Counted from the first letter of the stretch, positions 20,688 through 30,171 are shown. The stretch: 64,000 bases of DNA from Streptomyces sp. 6-11-2 (GCF_006540305.1 NZ_BJOR01000001.1:5456001-5520000), one strand, 5' to 3'. Made by a program: numbers and translations. The notes: a model not told the origin generated them from the letters alone.

Positions 20688-21458
20688 GTGAAAAACGTCG
20701 GCGAGGCTCGGGAGACCCTCACGGGGGTCCCGCAGGAGGAGTTCGCGGCCGGGGTGCGCTCGGATCGGTCCACGCGCAACCGGGTCGCGCGGTCCATCCT
20801 GGACCACGGCCCGTCGACCGTCGCCGAGCTGGCCGGCCGGCTGGGGCTCACCCAGGCCGCCGTACGGCGCCACCTGGACGCCCTGGTCGCCGACGACGTG
20901 GTGGAGGCGCGGGAGCAGCGGGTGTACGGCGCGCGGACGCGCGGCCGGCCCGCCAAGGTCTTCGCGCTCACCGACTGCGGGCGGGACGCCTTCGACCAGT
21001 CGTACGACAAGCTCGCCGCGGACGCGCTCCGCTGGATCGCCGAGCGGGAGGGCGGGCCGGAGGCGGTCGCCGCCTTCGCCCGGGCCCGGATCGCCGCGCA
21101 GGCGGGCGCGTACCGCAAGGCGATCGAGGCCGTCACCCCCGACCAGCGCACCGAAGCGCTGGCCAAGGCCCTGAGCGTGGACGGGTACGCTGCTACGGCG
21201 CGCAACGCGCCCCTCCCGCAGCGGGGTGAGCAGCTCTGCCAGCACCATTGCCCGGTCGCCCACGTCGCGGAGCAGTTCCCGCAGCTGTGCGAGGCGGAGA
21301 CGGAGATCTTCGCCGAGCTGCTGGGTACGCACGTCCAGCGACTGGCGACCATCGCGCACGGCGACGGCGTCTGCACGACGTTCATCCCCAAGATTTCCCA
21401 GACCGATCACCAAAGCCACAACGCATCCGCAAGCACGGCCGGGAGGAACCCCGCATGA
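20688..21458 (+). CDS. sufR: SufR-type Fe-S-sensing transcriptional regulator
   Basis: A 256-aa winged-helix regulator at the head of the suf operon. The HTH (about 34-75) reads [20 protein letters not shown] followed by [17 protein letters not shown], then the wing [19 protein letters not shown]. The C-terminal half carries cysteines C184, C188, C201 and C229 (C-x3-C-x12-C-x27-C), fit to bind an iron-sulfur cluster as in known SufR repressors. GTG 20688 is chosen because MKNVGEARE is where family members begin; an in-frame GTG at 20616 sits on the palindrome. Its stop overlaps the sufB ATG. Probable role: repress the operon when holo, derepress under Fe-S demand. Confidence 0.85.
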   Translation: MKNVGEARETLTGVPQEEFAAGVRSDRSTRNRVARSILDHGPSTVAELAGRLGLTQAAVRRHLDALVADDVVEAREQRVYGARTRGRPAKVFALTDCGRDAFDQSYDKLAADALRWIAEREGGPEAVAAFARARIAAQAGAYRKAIEAVTPDQRTEALAKALSVDGYAATARNAPLPQRGEQLCQHHCPVAHVAEQFPQLCEAETEIFAELLGTHVQRLATIAHGDGVCTTFIPKISQTDHQSHNASASTAGRNPA

Positions 21459-22876
21459 CTCTCCCCACGGAGACTGCCCACCCCGAACTCGAGGGCCTGG
21501 GCAAGTACGAATACGGCTGGGCCGACTCCGACACGGCCGGCGCCTCTGCCAGGCGCGGTCTGGACGAGGAGGTCGTCCGCGACATCTCGGCGAAGAAGTC
21601 CGAGCCGGAGTGGATGACCAAGCTGCGCTTGAAGGGTCTGCGGCTCTTCGAGAAGAAGCCCATGCCGAACTGGGGCTCGGACCTGTCGGGGATCGACTTC
21701 GACAACATCAAGTACTTCGTGCGCTCCACGGAGAAGCAGGCTGAGTCCTGGGAAGACCTGCCCGAGGACATCAAGAACACGTACGACAAGCTCGGCATCC
21801 CCGAGGCGGAGAAGCAGCGCCTCGTCGCCGGCGTCGCGGCCCAGTACGAGTCGGAGGTCGTCTACCACCAGATCCGCGAGGACCTGGAGGAGCAGGGCGT
21901 CATCTTCCTCGACACGGACACCGCGCTGAAGGAGCACCCGGAGCTCTTCAAGGAGTACTTCGGGACCGTCATCCCCGTCGGCGACAACAAGTTCGCCTCG
22001 CTGAACACCGCCGTGTGGTCCGGCGGCTCCTTCATCTACGTCCCGCCGGGCGTCCACGTGGAGATCCCGCTCCAGGCCTACTTCCGCATCAACACGGAGA
22101 ACATGGGCCAGTTCGAGCGGACCCTGATCATCGTCGACGAGGGTGCCTACGTGCACTACGTCGAGGGCTGCACCGCCCCGATCTACAAGAGCGACTCCCT
22201 GCACAGCGCGGTCGTCGAGATCATCGTCAAGAAGAACGCCCGCTGCCGTTACACGACCATCCAGAACTGGTCGAACAACGTCTACAACCTGGTCACCAAG
22301 CGCGCCGTGGCCTACGAGGGCGCGACCATGGAGTGGATCGACGGCAACATCGGCTCCAAGGTGACGATGAAGTACCCGGCCGTCTACCTGATGGGCGAGC
22401 ACGCCAAGGGCGAGACCCTGTCGATCGCCTTCGCGGGCGAGGGCCAGCACCAGGACGCCGGTTCCAAGATGGTCCACATGGCGCCGAACACCTCGTCCAA
22501 CATCGTCTCCAAGTCGGTGGCCCGCGGCGGCGGCCGTACCTCGTACCGCGGCCTGGTCGAGATCGGCGAGGGCGCCGCGGGCTCCAAGTCCAACGTGCTC
22601 TGCGACGCGCTGCTCGTGGACACCATCTCCCGCTCGGACACGTACCCCTACGTGGACGTCCGCGAGGACGACGTGTCCATGGGCCACGAGGCGACCGTCT
22701 CCAAGGTCTCCGAGGACCAGCTCTTCTACCTGATGAGCCGTGGCCTCTCCGAGTTCGAGGCGATGGCGATGATCGTGCGCGGCTTCGTCGAGCCGATCGC
22801 CAAGGAGCTGCCCATGGAGTACGCGCTGGAGCTCAACCGGCTGATCGAGCTGCAGATGGAGGGCGCGGTCGGTTAA
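21455..22876 (+). CDS. sufB: Fe-S cluster assembly scaffold SufB
   Basis: A 473-aa SufB, the scaffold subunit of the SufBCD complex. Conserved stretches are [60 protein letters not shown] and the late [20 protein letters not shown]. The cysteine in [10 protein letters not shown] and the one in [10 protein letters not shown] are positions implicated in cluster assembly. ATG 21455 overlaps the regulator stop (ATGA) after a GGGAGGA site. Cytoplasmic. Confidence 0.97.
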   Translation: MTLPTETAHPELEGLGKYEYGWADSDTAGASARRGLDEEVVRDISAKKSEPEWMTKLRLKGLRLFEKKPMPNWGSDLSGIDFDNIKYFVRSTEKQAESWEDLPEDIKNTYDKLGIPEAEKQRLVAGVAAQYESEVVYHQIREDLEEQGVIFLDTDTALKEHPELFKEYFGTVIPVGDNKFASLNTAVWSGGSFIYVPPGVHVEIPLQAYFRINTENMGQFERTLIIVDEGAYVHYVEGCTAPIYKSDSLHSAVVEIIVKKNARCRYTTIQNWSNNVYNLVTKRAVAYEGATMEWIDGNIGSKVTMKYPAVYLMGEHAKGETLSIAFAGEGQHQDAGSKMVHMAPNTSSNIVSKSVARGGGRTSYRGLVEIGEGAAGSKSNVLCDALLVDTISRSDTYPYVDVREDDVSMGHEATVSKVSEDQLFYLMSRGLSEFEAMAMIVRGFVEPIAKELPMEYALELNRLIELQMEGAVG

Positions 22877-22957
22877 GCACCGACCCGGGCCGGCGAAACC
22901 GCCGGCCCGCAGTCCGCCGTCAAGCCCATACGCAAGAAAGCGAGCAATACGACAGCC

Positions 22958-24142
22958 ATGGCTGAGGCCCAGAACATCCCCGTCGGTTCGACGACCGCCG
23001 GCCAGATCGCGGTCGCCGCCGAGTCGACCGTCGCCACGCGCATGAGCGCGCCGCCCTCCTTCGACGTGGCGGACTTCCCGGTCCCGCACGGCCGCGAGGA
23101 GGAGTGGCGCTTCACTCCGCTGGAGCGGCTGCGCGGTCTGCACGACGGCACCGCGACCGCCACCGGCGAGGGCGTCAAGGTGGACATCCAGGCCCCCGAG
23201 GGCGTCACCGTCGAGACCGTCGGCCGCGACGACGCCCGGCTCGGCAAGGCCGGCACCCCGGTGGACCGCGTCGCCGCCCAGGCCTACTCCGCCTTCGAGA
23301 AGGCCTCGGTCGTGACCGTCCCCAAGGAGGCCGTCCTGACCGAGCCGATCCGCATCGCGGTGCACGGCGAGGGCGGGGTCGCCTACGGCCACCAGGTCAT
23401 CGAGCTCGGGGCCTTCGCCGAGGCCGTCGTCGTCATCGACCACACCGGTGACGCGGTACTCGCCGGCAACGTCGACTACCTGCTCGGCGACGGCGCCAAG
23501 CTGACCGTCGTCTCGATCCAGGACTGGGACGACAAGGCCGTGCACGTCGCCCAGCACAACACGCTGATCGGCCGGGACGCCTCCTTCAAGTCGGTCGTGG
23601 TCACCTTCGGCGGCGACGTGGTCCGCCTGAACCCGCGCGTGACCTACGCCGGCCCCGGCGGCGAGGCCGAGCTGTACGGCCTGTACTTCACCGACGCCGG
23701 CCAGCACCAGGAGCACCGCCTGCTGGTCACCCACAACACCCCGCACTGCAAGTCGAACGTCGCCTACAAGGGCGCGCTCCAGGGCGACGACGCGCACGCG
23801 GTGTGGATCGGCGACGTGCTGATCGAGGCCAAGGCCGAGGGCACGGACACCTACGAGATGAACCGCAACCTGGTGCTGACCGACGGCGCCCGTGTCGACT
23901 CCGTGCCGAACCTGGAGATCGAGACCGGCGAGATCGTCGGCGCCGGCCACGCCTCCGCGACCGGCCGCTTCGACGACGAGCAGCTCTTCTACCTGATGGC
24001 CCGCGGCATCCCGGAGCAGGAGGCCCGCCGTCTGGTGGTCCGCGGCTTCTTCGCCGAGCTGGTCCAGCAGATCGGTGTCACGGACATCGAGGAGCGCCTC
24101 ATCGCCAAGATCGAGGAGGAACTCGAGGCGGCGGTCGCATGA
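22958..24142 (+). CDS. sufD: Fe-S cluster assembly protein SufD
   Basis: A 394-aa SufD, the SufB paralogue that completes the SufBC2D scaffold. PHGREEEWRFTPLERLRGL near the N-terminus and GHASATGRFDDEQLFYLMAR plus ARRLVVRGFFAELV at the C-terminus are diagnostic. The core beta-helix contains HRLLVTHNTPHCKSNVAYKG. It starts 81 bp after sufB, the largest gap within the operon, and its stop overlaps the Rieske gene start (ATGA). Confidence 0.96.
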   Translation: MAEAQNIPVGSTTAGQIAVAAESTVATRMSAPPSFDVADFPVPHGREEEWRFTPLERLRGLHDGTATATGEGVKVDIQAPEGVTVETVGRDDARLGKAGTPVDRVAAQAYSAFEKASVVTVPKEAVLTEPIRIAVHGEGGVAYGHQVIELGAFAEAVVVIDHTGDAVLAGNVDYLLGDGAKLTVVSIQDWDDKAVHVAQHNTLIGRDASFKSVVVTFGGDVVRLNPRVTYAGPGGEAELYGLYFTDAGQHQEHRLLVTHNTPHCKSNVAYKGALQGDDAHAVWIGDVLIEAKAEGTDTYEMNRNLVLTDGARVDSVPNLEIETGEIVGAGHASATGRFDDEQLFYLMARGIPEQEARRLVVRGFFAELVQQIGVTDIEERLIAKIEEELEAAVA

Positions 24143-24462
24143 GCGGCGCATTCGTACGCGTCTGTGGGCTGAGCGAGCTGGAGGAGGACACCCCGAAGCG
24201 GGTGGAACTCGACGGCACGCCGGTCTCGGTCGTGAAGACCGAGGGGGAGGTGTTCGCCATCTACGACATCTGCTCGCACGCGAACGTCTCGCTCTCCGAG
24301 GGCGAGGTGGAGGACTGCCAGATCGAGTGCTGGCTGCACGGCTCCAGCTTCGACCTCCGCACCGGCAAGCCGTCCGGCCTTCCCGCGACGCGCCCTGTCC
24401 CCGTATACCCCGTAAAGATCGAAGGGGACGACGTGCTCGTCTCCCTCACCCAGGAGTCCTGA
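24139..24462 (+). CDS. Rieske-type ferredoxin of the suf operon
   Basis: A 107-aa single-domain Rieske [2Fe-2S] protein. Ligand motifs are CSH (in YDICSHANVSLSEG) and C-x2-H (in IECWLHGSSFDLRTG), followed by the Pro loop LPATRPVPVYPVKIEGDDVL. Such proteins resemble the ferredoxin subunits of aromatic dioxygenases. Within actinobacterial suf operons a role in electron supply during cluster assembly is presumed, not shown. It is coupled to sufD by ATGA and ends 7 bp before sufC. Confidence 0.93.
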   Translation: MSGAFVRVCGLSELEEDTPKRVELDGTPVSVVKTEGEVFAIYDICSHANVSLSEGEVEDCQIECWLHGSSFDLRTGKPSGLPATRPVPVYPVKIEGDDVLVSLTQES

Positions 24463-24469
24463 GGCACCC

Positions 24470-25234
24470 ATGGCAACGCTTGAAATCCGAGACCTGCACG
24501 TCACCGTCGAGGCCGACAACGCCACGAAGGAGATCCTCAAGGGCGTCGACCTCACCGTGAAGCAGGGCGAGACGCACGCCATCATGGGCCCCAATGGCTC
24601 GGGCAAGTCGACCCTCGCCTACGCCCTCGCGGGCCACCCCAAATACACCGTGTCCGGCGGCTCCGTCACCCTCGACGGCGAGGACGTCCTGGAGATGTCC
24701 GTCGACGAGCGCGCCCGCGCGGGCCTGTTCCTGGCGATGCAGTACCCGGTCGAGGTCCCCGGCGTCTCGGTCTCCAACTTCCTCCGCTCCTCCGCCACCG
24801 CCATCCGCGGCGAGGCGCCGAAGCTGCGCACCTGGGTGAAGGAGGTCAAGGAGGCCATGGAGCGGCTCTCCATGGACCCGGCCTTCGCCGAGCGCAACGT
24901 GAACGAGGGCTTCTCCGGCGGTGAGAAGAAGCGGCACGAGATCCTCCAGCTGGAGCTGCTCAAGCCGAAGATCGCGATCCTCGACGAGACCGACTCCGGC
25001 CTCGACGTCGACGCCCTGCGCATCGTGTCGGAGGGCGTGAACAGGGTCCGCGAGAGCGGCCAGGTCGGCACCCTGCTGATCACCCACTACACGCGCATCC
25101 TGCGCTACATCAAGCCCGACCACGTCCACGTGTTCGCCGGCGGCCGGATCGTCGAGTCCGGCGGCGCCGCGCTCGCGGACAAGCTGGAGAACGAGGGCTA
25201 CGAGGCATACGTGAAGGGTGGCGCATCCGCGTGA
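24470..25234 (+). CDS. sufC: Fe-S cluster assembly ATPase SufC
   Basis: A 254-aa ABC-type ATPase without membrane domain that powers conformational change in SufBCD. Walker A is GPNGSGKST (40-48), the signature is FSGGEKKR, Walker B and D-loop are IAILDETDSGLDVDAL, and the switch His lies in LLITHYTRIL. The FLAMQYPVEVPGVSVSNFLR Q-loop region is SufC-specific. ATG 24470 follows the ferredoxin gene by 7 bp. Confidence 0.97.
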   Translation: MATLEIRDLHVTVEADNATKEILKGVDLTVKQGETHAIMGPNGSGKSTLAYALAGHPKYTVSGGSVTLDGEDVLEMSVDERARAGLFLAMQYPVEVPGVSVSNFLRSSATAIRGEAPKLRTWVKEVKEAMERLSMDPAFAERNVNEGFSGGEKKRHEILQLELLKPKIAILDETDSGLDVDALRIVSEGVNRVRESGQVGTLLITHYTRILRYIKPDHVHVFAGGRIVESGGAALADKLENEGYEAYVKGGASA

Positions 25235-26487
25235 CACAGCTGCCGGGCCTCCTCGACACAGAGGCGATCCGCAAGGACTTCCCCGTGCTGGACCGGCTGG
25301 TCCACGACGGCAAGAAGCTCGTGTACCTGGACAACGCGGCGACCTCGCAGAAACCGCGCCAGGTGCTGGACGCCCTGAGCGAGTACTACGAGCGCTACAA
25401 CGCCAACGTCCACCGCGGTGTGCATGTGCTCGCCGAGGAGGCCACGGCGCTGTACGAGGGCGCGCGCGACAAGGTCGCCGCGTTCGTCAACGCGCCGAGC
25501 CGCGACGAGGTGATCTTCACGAAGAACGCCTCGGAGTCGCTCAACCTCGTGGCGAACATGCTCGGCTGGGCCGAGGAGCCCTACCGGGTGGACCACGAGA
25601 CCGAGATCGTCATCACGGAGATGGAGCACCACTCCAACATCGTTCCCTGGCAGCTGCTGGCGCAGCGCACGGGCGCGAAGCTGAAGTGGTTCGGCCTCAC
25701 CGACGACGGCCGTCTCGACCTGTCCAACATCGACGAGGTCATCACCGAGAAGACGAAGATCGTCTCCTTCGTACTGGTGTCCAACATCCTCGGCACCGTG
25801 AACCCGGTCGAGGCGATAGTGCGCCGCGCGCAGGAGGTCGGCGCGCTGGTGTGCATCGACGCCTCGCAGGCCGCGCCGCACATGCCGCTGGACGTACAGG
25901 CCCTCCAGGCCGACTTCGTGGCCTTCACCGGCCACAAGATGTGCGGCCCGACCGGCATCGGCGTGCTCTGGGGCCGCCAGGAGCTGCTGGAGGACCTGCC
26001 CCCGTTCCTCGGCGGCGGCGAGATGATCGAGACGGTGTCGATGCACTCGTCGACGTACGCCCCCGCCCCGCACAAGTTCGAGGCGGGCACGCCGCCGATC
26101 GCGCAGGCGGTCGGTCTGGGCGCGGCGATCGACTACCTGAACTCGATCGGGATGGACAAGATCCTCGCCCACGAGCACGCGCTCACCGAGTACGCGGTGC
26201 GCCGGCTGGCGGAGGTTCCCGATCTGAGGATCATCGGCCCGACCACGGCCGAGGACCGGGGCGCGGCGATCTCCTTCACGCTCGGTGACATCCACCCGCA
26301 CGACGTGGGCCAGGTCCTCGACGAGCAGGGCATCGCGGTGCGCGTGGGCCACCACTGCGCGCGGCCGGTGTGCCTGCGGTACGGAATTCCTGCGACCACG
26401 CGAGCGTCGTTCTATCTGTACTCCACGCCGGCCGAGATCGACGCTCTGGTCGACGGCCTGGAGCACGTACGGAACTTCTTCGGCTGA
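25231..26487 (+). CDS. sufS: Cysteine desulfurase SufS
   Basis: A 418-aa PLP-dependent class II cysteine desulfurase supplying sulfur for cluster assembly. VYLDNAATSQKP opens the fold. TEMEHHSNIVPWQ contributes the cofactor-stacking His. The PLP lysine lies in FTGHKMCGPTG, and the catalytic cysteine in RVGHHCARPVC sits in the short SufS-type loop. GTG 25231 overlaps the sufC stop (GTGA). It probably hands persulfide to SufU, encoded next. Confidence 0.97.
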   Translation: MTQLPGLLDTEAIRKDFPVLDRLVHDGKKLVYLDNAATSQKPRQVLDALSEYYERYNANVHRGVHVLAEEATALYEGARDKVAAFVNAPSRDEVIFTKNASESLNLVANMLGWAEEPYRVDHETEIVITEMEHHSNIVPWQLLAQRTGAKLKWFGLTDDGRLDLSNIDEVITEKTKIVSFVLVSNILGTVNPVEAIVRRAQEVGALVCIDASQAAPHMPLDVQALQADFVAFTGHKMCGPTGIGVLWGRQELLEDLPPFLGGGEMIETVSMHSSTYAPAPHKFEAGTPPIAQAVGLGAAIDYLNSIGMDKILAHEHALTEYAVRRLAEVPDLRIIGPTTAEDRGAAISFTLGDIHPHDVGQVLDEQGIAVRVGHHCARPVCLRYGIPATTRASFYLYSTPAEIDALVDGLEHVRNFFG

Positions 26488-26503
26488 CGGGACGAGCGAT
26501 CGC

Positions 26504-26971
26504 ATGAAGCTGGACTCGATGTACCAGGAAGTCATCCTGGACCACTACAAGAACCCGCACGGGCGTGGTCTGAGGGATGGCGACGCCGAGGTGCACCATG
26601 TGAACCCGACGTGCGGCGACGAGATCACCCTCCGAGTGAAGTACGACGGCACGACGATCAAGGACGTCTCGTACGAGGGCCAGGGCTGCTCGATCAGCCA
26701 GGCCTCGGCCTCCGTACTGAACGAACTGCTCGTCGGCAGGGAGCTGGCCGAGGCGCAGAAGATCCAGGAGACCTTCCTGGAGCTGATGCAGTCCAAGGGC
26801 CGGCTGGAGCCCGACGACGCGATGGAGGACGTCCTGGAGGACGCGGTGGCGTTCGCCGGGGTGTCCAAGTACCCGGCCCGGGTCAAGTGCGCCCTGTTGA
26901 GCTGGATGGCCTGGAAGGACGCGACGGCCCAGGCGCTGGGCGGCGCCGACGCCGAAAGGAAGAGCGCATGA
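26504..26971 (+). CDS. sufU: Zinc-dependent sulfurtransferase SufU
   Basis: A 155-aa SufU. In Gram-positive bacteria it accepts sulfur from SufS through a zinc-bound cysteine and is not an IscU-type scaffold. Ligand cysteines are in NPTCGDE, GQGCSISQASASVL and RVKCALLSWMAW; the SufU-specific insertion between the second and third cysteine is present. ATG 26504 follows sufS by 16 bp, and its stop overlaps the next ATG. Confidence 0.95.
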   Translation: MKLDSMYQEVILDHYKNPHGRGLRDGDAEVHHVNPTCGDEITLRVKYDGTTIKDVSYEGQGCSISQASASVLNELLVGRELAEAQKIQETFLELMQSKGRLEPDDAMEDVLEDAVAFAGVSKYPARVKCALLSWMAWKDATAQALGGADAERKSA

Positions 26972-27300
26972 GCGAGACCGTGGAGATGAAGCCGGCCTCG
27001 GAGGAGGAGCTCCGAGAGGCCCTGATGGACGTCGTCGACCCCGAGCTGGGCATCGACGTCGTCAACCTCGGCCTGATCTACGGCATCCACGTCGACGAGT
27101 CGAACATCGCGACCATCGACATGACCCTGACGTCCGCGGCCTGCCCGCTCACCGACGTCATCGAGGACCAGGCCAAGTCCGCCACGGACGGCCTCGTCAA
27201 CGAGCTGCGCATCAACTGGGTCTGGATGCCGCCGTGGGGCCCCGACAAGATCACGGACGACGGCCGCGAGCAGCTGCGGGCGCTCGGCTTCAACGTCTGA
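26968..27300 (+). CDS. sufT: MIP18/DUF59 metal-sulfur cluster assembly factor SufT
   Basis: A 110-aa DUF59-family protein. DVVDPELGIDVVNLGLIYGI is the diagnostic N-terminal motif; MTLTSAACPLTDVIEDQ carries the conserved cysteine; VWMPPWGPDKITDDGREQL is the family C-terminus. SufT proteins help mature Fe-S enzymes under high demand. ATG 26968 overlaps the sufU stop (ATGA). It is the last gene of the operon and is followed by a strong hairpin. Confidence 0.95.
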   Translation: MSETVEMKPASEEELREALMDVVDPELGIDVVNLGLIYGIHVDESNIATIDMTLTSAACPLTDVIEDQAKSATDGLVNELRINWVWMPPWGPDKITDDGREQLRALGFNV

Positions 27301-27313
27301 GATCCACGAGCTA

Positions 27314-27355
27314 ACGGCGAACGGCGAGGTCCACCGGGACCTCGCCGTTCGCCGT
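27314..27355. terminator. Terminator hairpin of the suf operon
   Basis: A perfect 19-bp stem (27314-27332 with 27337-27355) closed by a 4-nt ACCG loop, starting 14 bp after the sufT stop. No long T-run follows, as is usual in Streptomyces. Confidence 0.9.
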
Positions 27356-27386
27356 CAGCCCCCATGACCACACCGCGCCACCCTGG

Positions 27387-27406
27387 ATATGTACGGCCGT
27401 ACACAT
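27387..27406. promoter_or_regulatory. Palindromic operator upstream of the SMR pump gene
   Basis: Perfect 14-bp palindrome TGTACGGCCGTACA at 27390-27403, extending to 20 bp (27387-27406) with one mismatched pair. It lies 20 bp before the SMR start. The adjacent TetR gene at 27747 is the likely ligand; TetR operators are often GTAC-type palindromes. Confidence 0.65.
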
Positions 27407-27426
27407 CGGCGGATACGCTCGCCCGC

Positions 27427-27747
27427 ATGGGATACGTGATGCTCCTCGGTGCCATCGCCGCGGAAGTCGCGGCCACGACGGCCATGAAGTACAGCGACGG
27501 CTTCAGCAGGTTCGGACCCTCGCTGGTGACCGTCGTCGGGTACGTGCTCTCCTTCGTGCTGCTCGCCCAGACGCTGCGGACCGTGGCCATCGGCACGGCC
27601 TACGCGATCTGGTCCGGCATCGGCACCGCGGCCGTCGCCGCGCTCGGCCTGGTGCTGTTCGGGGAGGGGATGAGCCTCGCCAAGGTCGCCGGGATCGTCC
27701 TGATCATCGGTGGAGTGGTCGTCCTCAGCCTGGGCGGGGCCCACTGA
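27427..27747 (+). CDS. Small multidrug resistance (SMR/QacE-type) efflux protein
   Basis: A 106-aa protein with four membrane helices, the normal SMR length. MLLGAIAAEVAATTAMKYS carries the essential membrane-embedded glutamate. TLRTVAIGTAYAIWSGIGTA is the helix-3 signature, and GIVLIIGGVVVLSL ends helix 4. It would export cationic compounds by proton antiport. ATG 27427 is chosen: the earlier in-frame ATG at 27364 would put the operator palindrome inside the gene. Its stop overlaps the TetR gene start (TGATG), so pump and regulator are co-transcribed. Confidence 0.92.
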   Translation: MGYVMLLGAIAAEVAATTAMKYSDGFSRFGPSLVTVVGYVLSFVLLAQTLRTVAIGTAYAIWSGIGTAAVAALGLVLFGEGMSLAKVAGIVLIIGGVVVLSLGGAH

Positions 27748-28298
27748 TGGCCCGGCGGCACGACCCCGAGCGGCGGCAGCGCATCATCGACGCGGCGCTC
27801 CGTGTGGTGGGCGCCAGGGGACTCGCCGGGCTGAGCCACCGCACGGTGGCCGCGGAGGCGGACGTACCGCTGGGCTCCACGACGTACCACTTCCGGACGC
27901 TGGACGAGCTGATGGTCGCGGCCCTCGGGCAGGCAAGCGACGGCTTCGCCAAGGTGATCGCCGCGCGCGGCGGTCTGGACGACCCGCGCACCGACCTCGC
28001 GGAGGCGCTCGCGGGCTGGATGGGGGAGTGGCTGTCCGGCGATCGAACCGGGGTCGAGCTGGAGTACGAGCTGTATCTCGCCGCCCTGCGCCGTCCCGCG
28101 CTCCGTCCCGTCGCCGCCGAGTGGGCCGAGGACGTCGCGACCCTGCTCTCCCGCCGCACCGACCCGACCACCGCCCGCGCCCTGGTGGCCCTGATGGACG
28201 GCATCTGCCTCCAGGTGCTGCTGACCGGAACCCCGTACGACGAGAACTACGCCCGCGAGATGCTGAGGCGGATGATCCCGCCGTCCGCGGACACCTGA
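27747..28298 (+). CDS. TetR-family regulator, likely of the adjacent SMR pump
   Basis: A 183-aa TetR protein. The N-terminal HTH reads RQRIIDAALRVVGARGLAGL followed by SHRTVAAEADVPLGSTTYHF and FRTLDELMVAAL. The C-terminal ligand domain is helical, with LMDGICLQVLLTG near the end. ATG 27747 overlaps the pump stop by one base, so the two are translationally coupled, a common pump-regulator arrangement. The palindrome at 27387-27406 would give autoregulation of both genes (inference). Confidence 0.92.
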   Translation: MARRHDPERRQRIIDAALRVVGARGLAGLSHRTVAAEADVPLGSTTYHFRTLDELMVAALGQASDGFAKVIAARGGLDDPRTDLAEALAGWMGEWLSGDRTGVELEYELYLAALRRPALRPVAAEWAEDVATLLSRRTDPTTARALVALMDGICLQVLLTGTPYDENYAREMLRRMIPPSADT

Positions 28299-28407
28299 GC
28301 GGGAGGCGGCGCACCCATCGCCCCACCCGGCGCGCCCCTGACCGGCACATGAGACGCCCATGGCACCGGTTCGCCGGTGGGCGCCGCCTCACGTTAGGTT
28401 TCCTTCT

Positions 28408-29397
28408 ATGACCGACACGACTGCTCCCCGCACCACCGGTGCCGTGGCCGCCGGACTTGCCACGATCGCCGCCGACGGCGCCGTTCTCGACACCTGGTTC
28501 CCCGCCCCCGAGCTGACGGACCAGCCCGGCCCGGCCGGCAGCGAGCGGCTGTCCGCCGAGCGGGCCGCGGAGCTGCTCGGCGACGGCGCCACCGCGGCGA
28601 TCGGGCCGGACGCGCGCCGGGGCGTCGAGGTGGTCGCGGTCCGTACGGTCATCGCCTCGCTCGACGAGAAGCCGATCGACGCGCACGACGTCTACCTGCG
28701 TCTGCACCTGCTCTCGCACCGGCTGGTCAAGCCGCACGGCCAGAGCCTGGACGGGATCTTCGGCCACCTCGCGAACGTCGCCTGGACCTCGCTCGGCCCG
28801 GTCGCCGTGGACGACATCGAGAAGGTGCGGCTCAACGCCCGCGCGGAGGGCCTGCACCTCCAGGTGACCTCGATCGACAAGTTCCCGCGCATGACCGACT
28901 ACGTCGCCCCGAAGGGCGTTCGCATCGCCGACGCCGACCGGGTACGGCTCGGCGCGCACCTCGCCGAGGGCACCACAGTGATGCACGAGGGCTTCGTGAA
29001 CTTCAACGCGGGCACCCTCGGCACCTCCATGGTCGAGGGCCGCATCTCCGCGGGCGTCGTGGTCGGCGACGGCTCCGACATCGGCGGCGGCGCCTCCACC
29101 ATGGGCACGCTCTCCGGCGGCGGCAACGTGATCATCGCCATCGGCGAGCGCTGCCTGGTCGGCGCCGAGGCGGGCGTGGGCATCGCGCTCGGCGACGAGT
29201 GCGTGGTCGAGGCCGGTCTGTACGTCACCGCCGGCACCCGGGTGACGATGCCCGACGGCCAGATCGTCAAGGCGCGCGAGCTGTCCGGCGCCTCCAACAT
29301 CCTCTTCCGCCGCAACTCGGTCACCGGCGCCGTCGAGGCCCGCCCGAACAACGCGGTCTGGGGCGGCCTGAACGAGATCCTGCACAGCCACAACTGA
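28408..29397 (+). CDS. dapD: 2,3,4,5-tetrahydropyridine-2,6-dicarboxylate N-succinyltransferase
   Basis: A 329-aa enzyme of lysine/diaminopimelate biosynthesis (succinylase branch). The C-terminal two thirds is a left-handed beta-helix with hexapeptide repeats ([40 protein letters not shown]). The N-terminal domain is the actinobacterial type. ATG 28408 lies 7 bp after TAGGTT (28395-28400), a possible -10 box, so the message may be leaderless; there is no ribosome site. The last 14 bp, including the stop codon, recur at 31001-31014. Confidence 0.95.
   Translation: MTDTTAPRTTGAVAAGLATIAADGAVLDTWFPAPELTDQPGPAGSERLSAERAAELLGDGATAAIGPDARRGVEVVAVRTVIASLDEKPIDAHDVYLRLHLLSHRLVKPHGQSLDGIFGHLANVAWTSLGPVAVDDIEKVRLNARAEGLHLQVTSIDKFPRMTDYVAPKGVRIADADRVRLGAHLAEGTTVMHEGFVNFNAGTLGTSMVEGRISAGVVVGDGSDIGGGASTMGTLSGGGNVIIAIGERCLVGAEAGVGIALGDECVVEAGLYVTAGTRVTMPDGQIVKARELSGASNILFRRNSVTGAVEARPNNAVWGGLNEILHSHN
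29384..29397 (+). repeat. Direct repeat, left copy (dapD 3' end)
   Basis: ACAGCCACAACTGA, the last codons of dapD, is repeated exactly at 31001-31014. Everything between the copies looks accessory or decayed. Confidence 0.6.
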
Positions 29398-29550
29398 TCA
29401 ACGGCGGCCGTGACCTGCGGCCGCCTCATCGATCAACGTCCTGACCTGCTGCTGAGCTGTCGGCAGCGGTCGGTGTTGGTCATCGTTGAGCGCCCTTCCA
29501 CGGCCCGAGGACGGCCCGGGAGGGCGCTCGTGCGTCGGGTGACATCCGCA

Positions 29551-29643
29551 GGCCCGTACCGGTGGCCGACCGGGCTTCTGGCCCTTCGGCGACAGCGGCT
29601 CGAGCACCGCCCACTGCGCGTTCGTCGGATCTCCACGTGCCAC
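29551..29643 (-). pseudogene. IS5-type transposase N-terminal remnant
   Basis: From a GTG at 29643 the frame reads ARGDPTNAQWAVLEPLSPKG then QKPGRPPVRA. This matches the DUF4096 N-terminus of IS5-family transposases (LTDxQWxxLEPLLP followed by GRPP). After about 31 residues similarity ends; the DDE domain is absent. No terminal inverted repeats are evident. It accounts for much of the 311-bp stretch between dapD and the DUF6980-like gene; I see nothing else there. Confidence 0.65.
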
Positions 29644-29708
29644 CCGGTGATCATCACAGACCGTGATCTACTTCTGGGCATGGTGCCGATCAACGAGAAG
29701 CCGAAGTC

Positions 29709-30038
29709 ATGACCGATCACACCCGTCACTGCTGCGAGGCGATGGCCGACCGCGTTGGCGTGCGCTGCGACGAGCACGACGACCCCTTCGCCTGCCCGGA
29801 CGCGCTGGTCGACTTCAGCGCCGCGTTCCAGGAGTACGGGCTGATCATTCATGACGGCGGCAGGTCGAGCATCACGATCGAGTTCTGTCCCTGGTGCGGA
29901 CGACGTCTTTCCGAGTCGCAGCGGGACCGGTGGTTCGACGAGCTGGAGCGCCGCGGGATCGATCCATGGGAGGACGAGCTCCCCGCCGAGTTCCAGGACG
30001 GCCGCTGGCTCGCCTCCCCACGCCACGACCAACGGTGA
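29709..30038 (+). CDS. DUF6980-like cysteine-rich small protein
   Basis: A 109-aa protein with CCEAM near the start, a CDEHDDPFACPD segment, EFCPWCGRRL (a zinc-ribbon-like CxxC) and the conserved tail SQRDRWFDELERRGIDPWED. I recognise this layout as the DUF6980 group of hypothetical proteins, of unknown function. The cysteine pattern suggests metal binding. ATG 29709 is the start. It sits alone inside the islet bounded by the 14-bp repeats. Confidence 0.75.
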   Translation: MTDHTRHCCEAMADRVGVRCDEHDDPFACPDALVDFSAAFQEYGLIIHDGGRSSITIEFCPWCGRRLSESQRDRWFDELERRGIDPWEDELPAEFQDGRWLASPRHDQR

Positions 30039-30171
30039 CGGAGGCGGTACGGCGGCCCACCCATGTCGGCCGGCTCAGCCCGGCGACTTCGCCCGGTGCT
30101 CACACGGAGCGGGCCGGCTCCCTTGGGCTCCGGTCCGCTCCGCTCTTTCGAGTCACTGGTGGCTGTAGAAA

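Noticed and set aside
27364..27426. Longer N-terminus for the SMR protein
   Set aside because: It would place the operator palindrome inside the coding region and exceed the normal SMR length.
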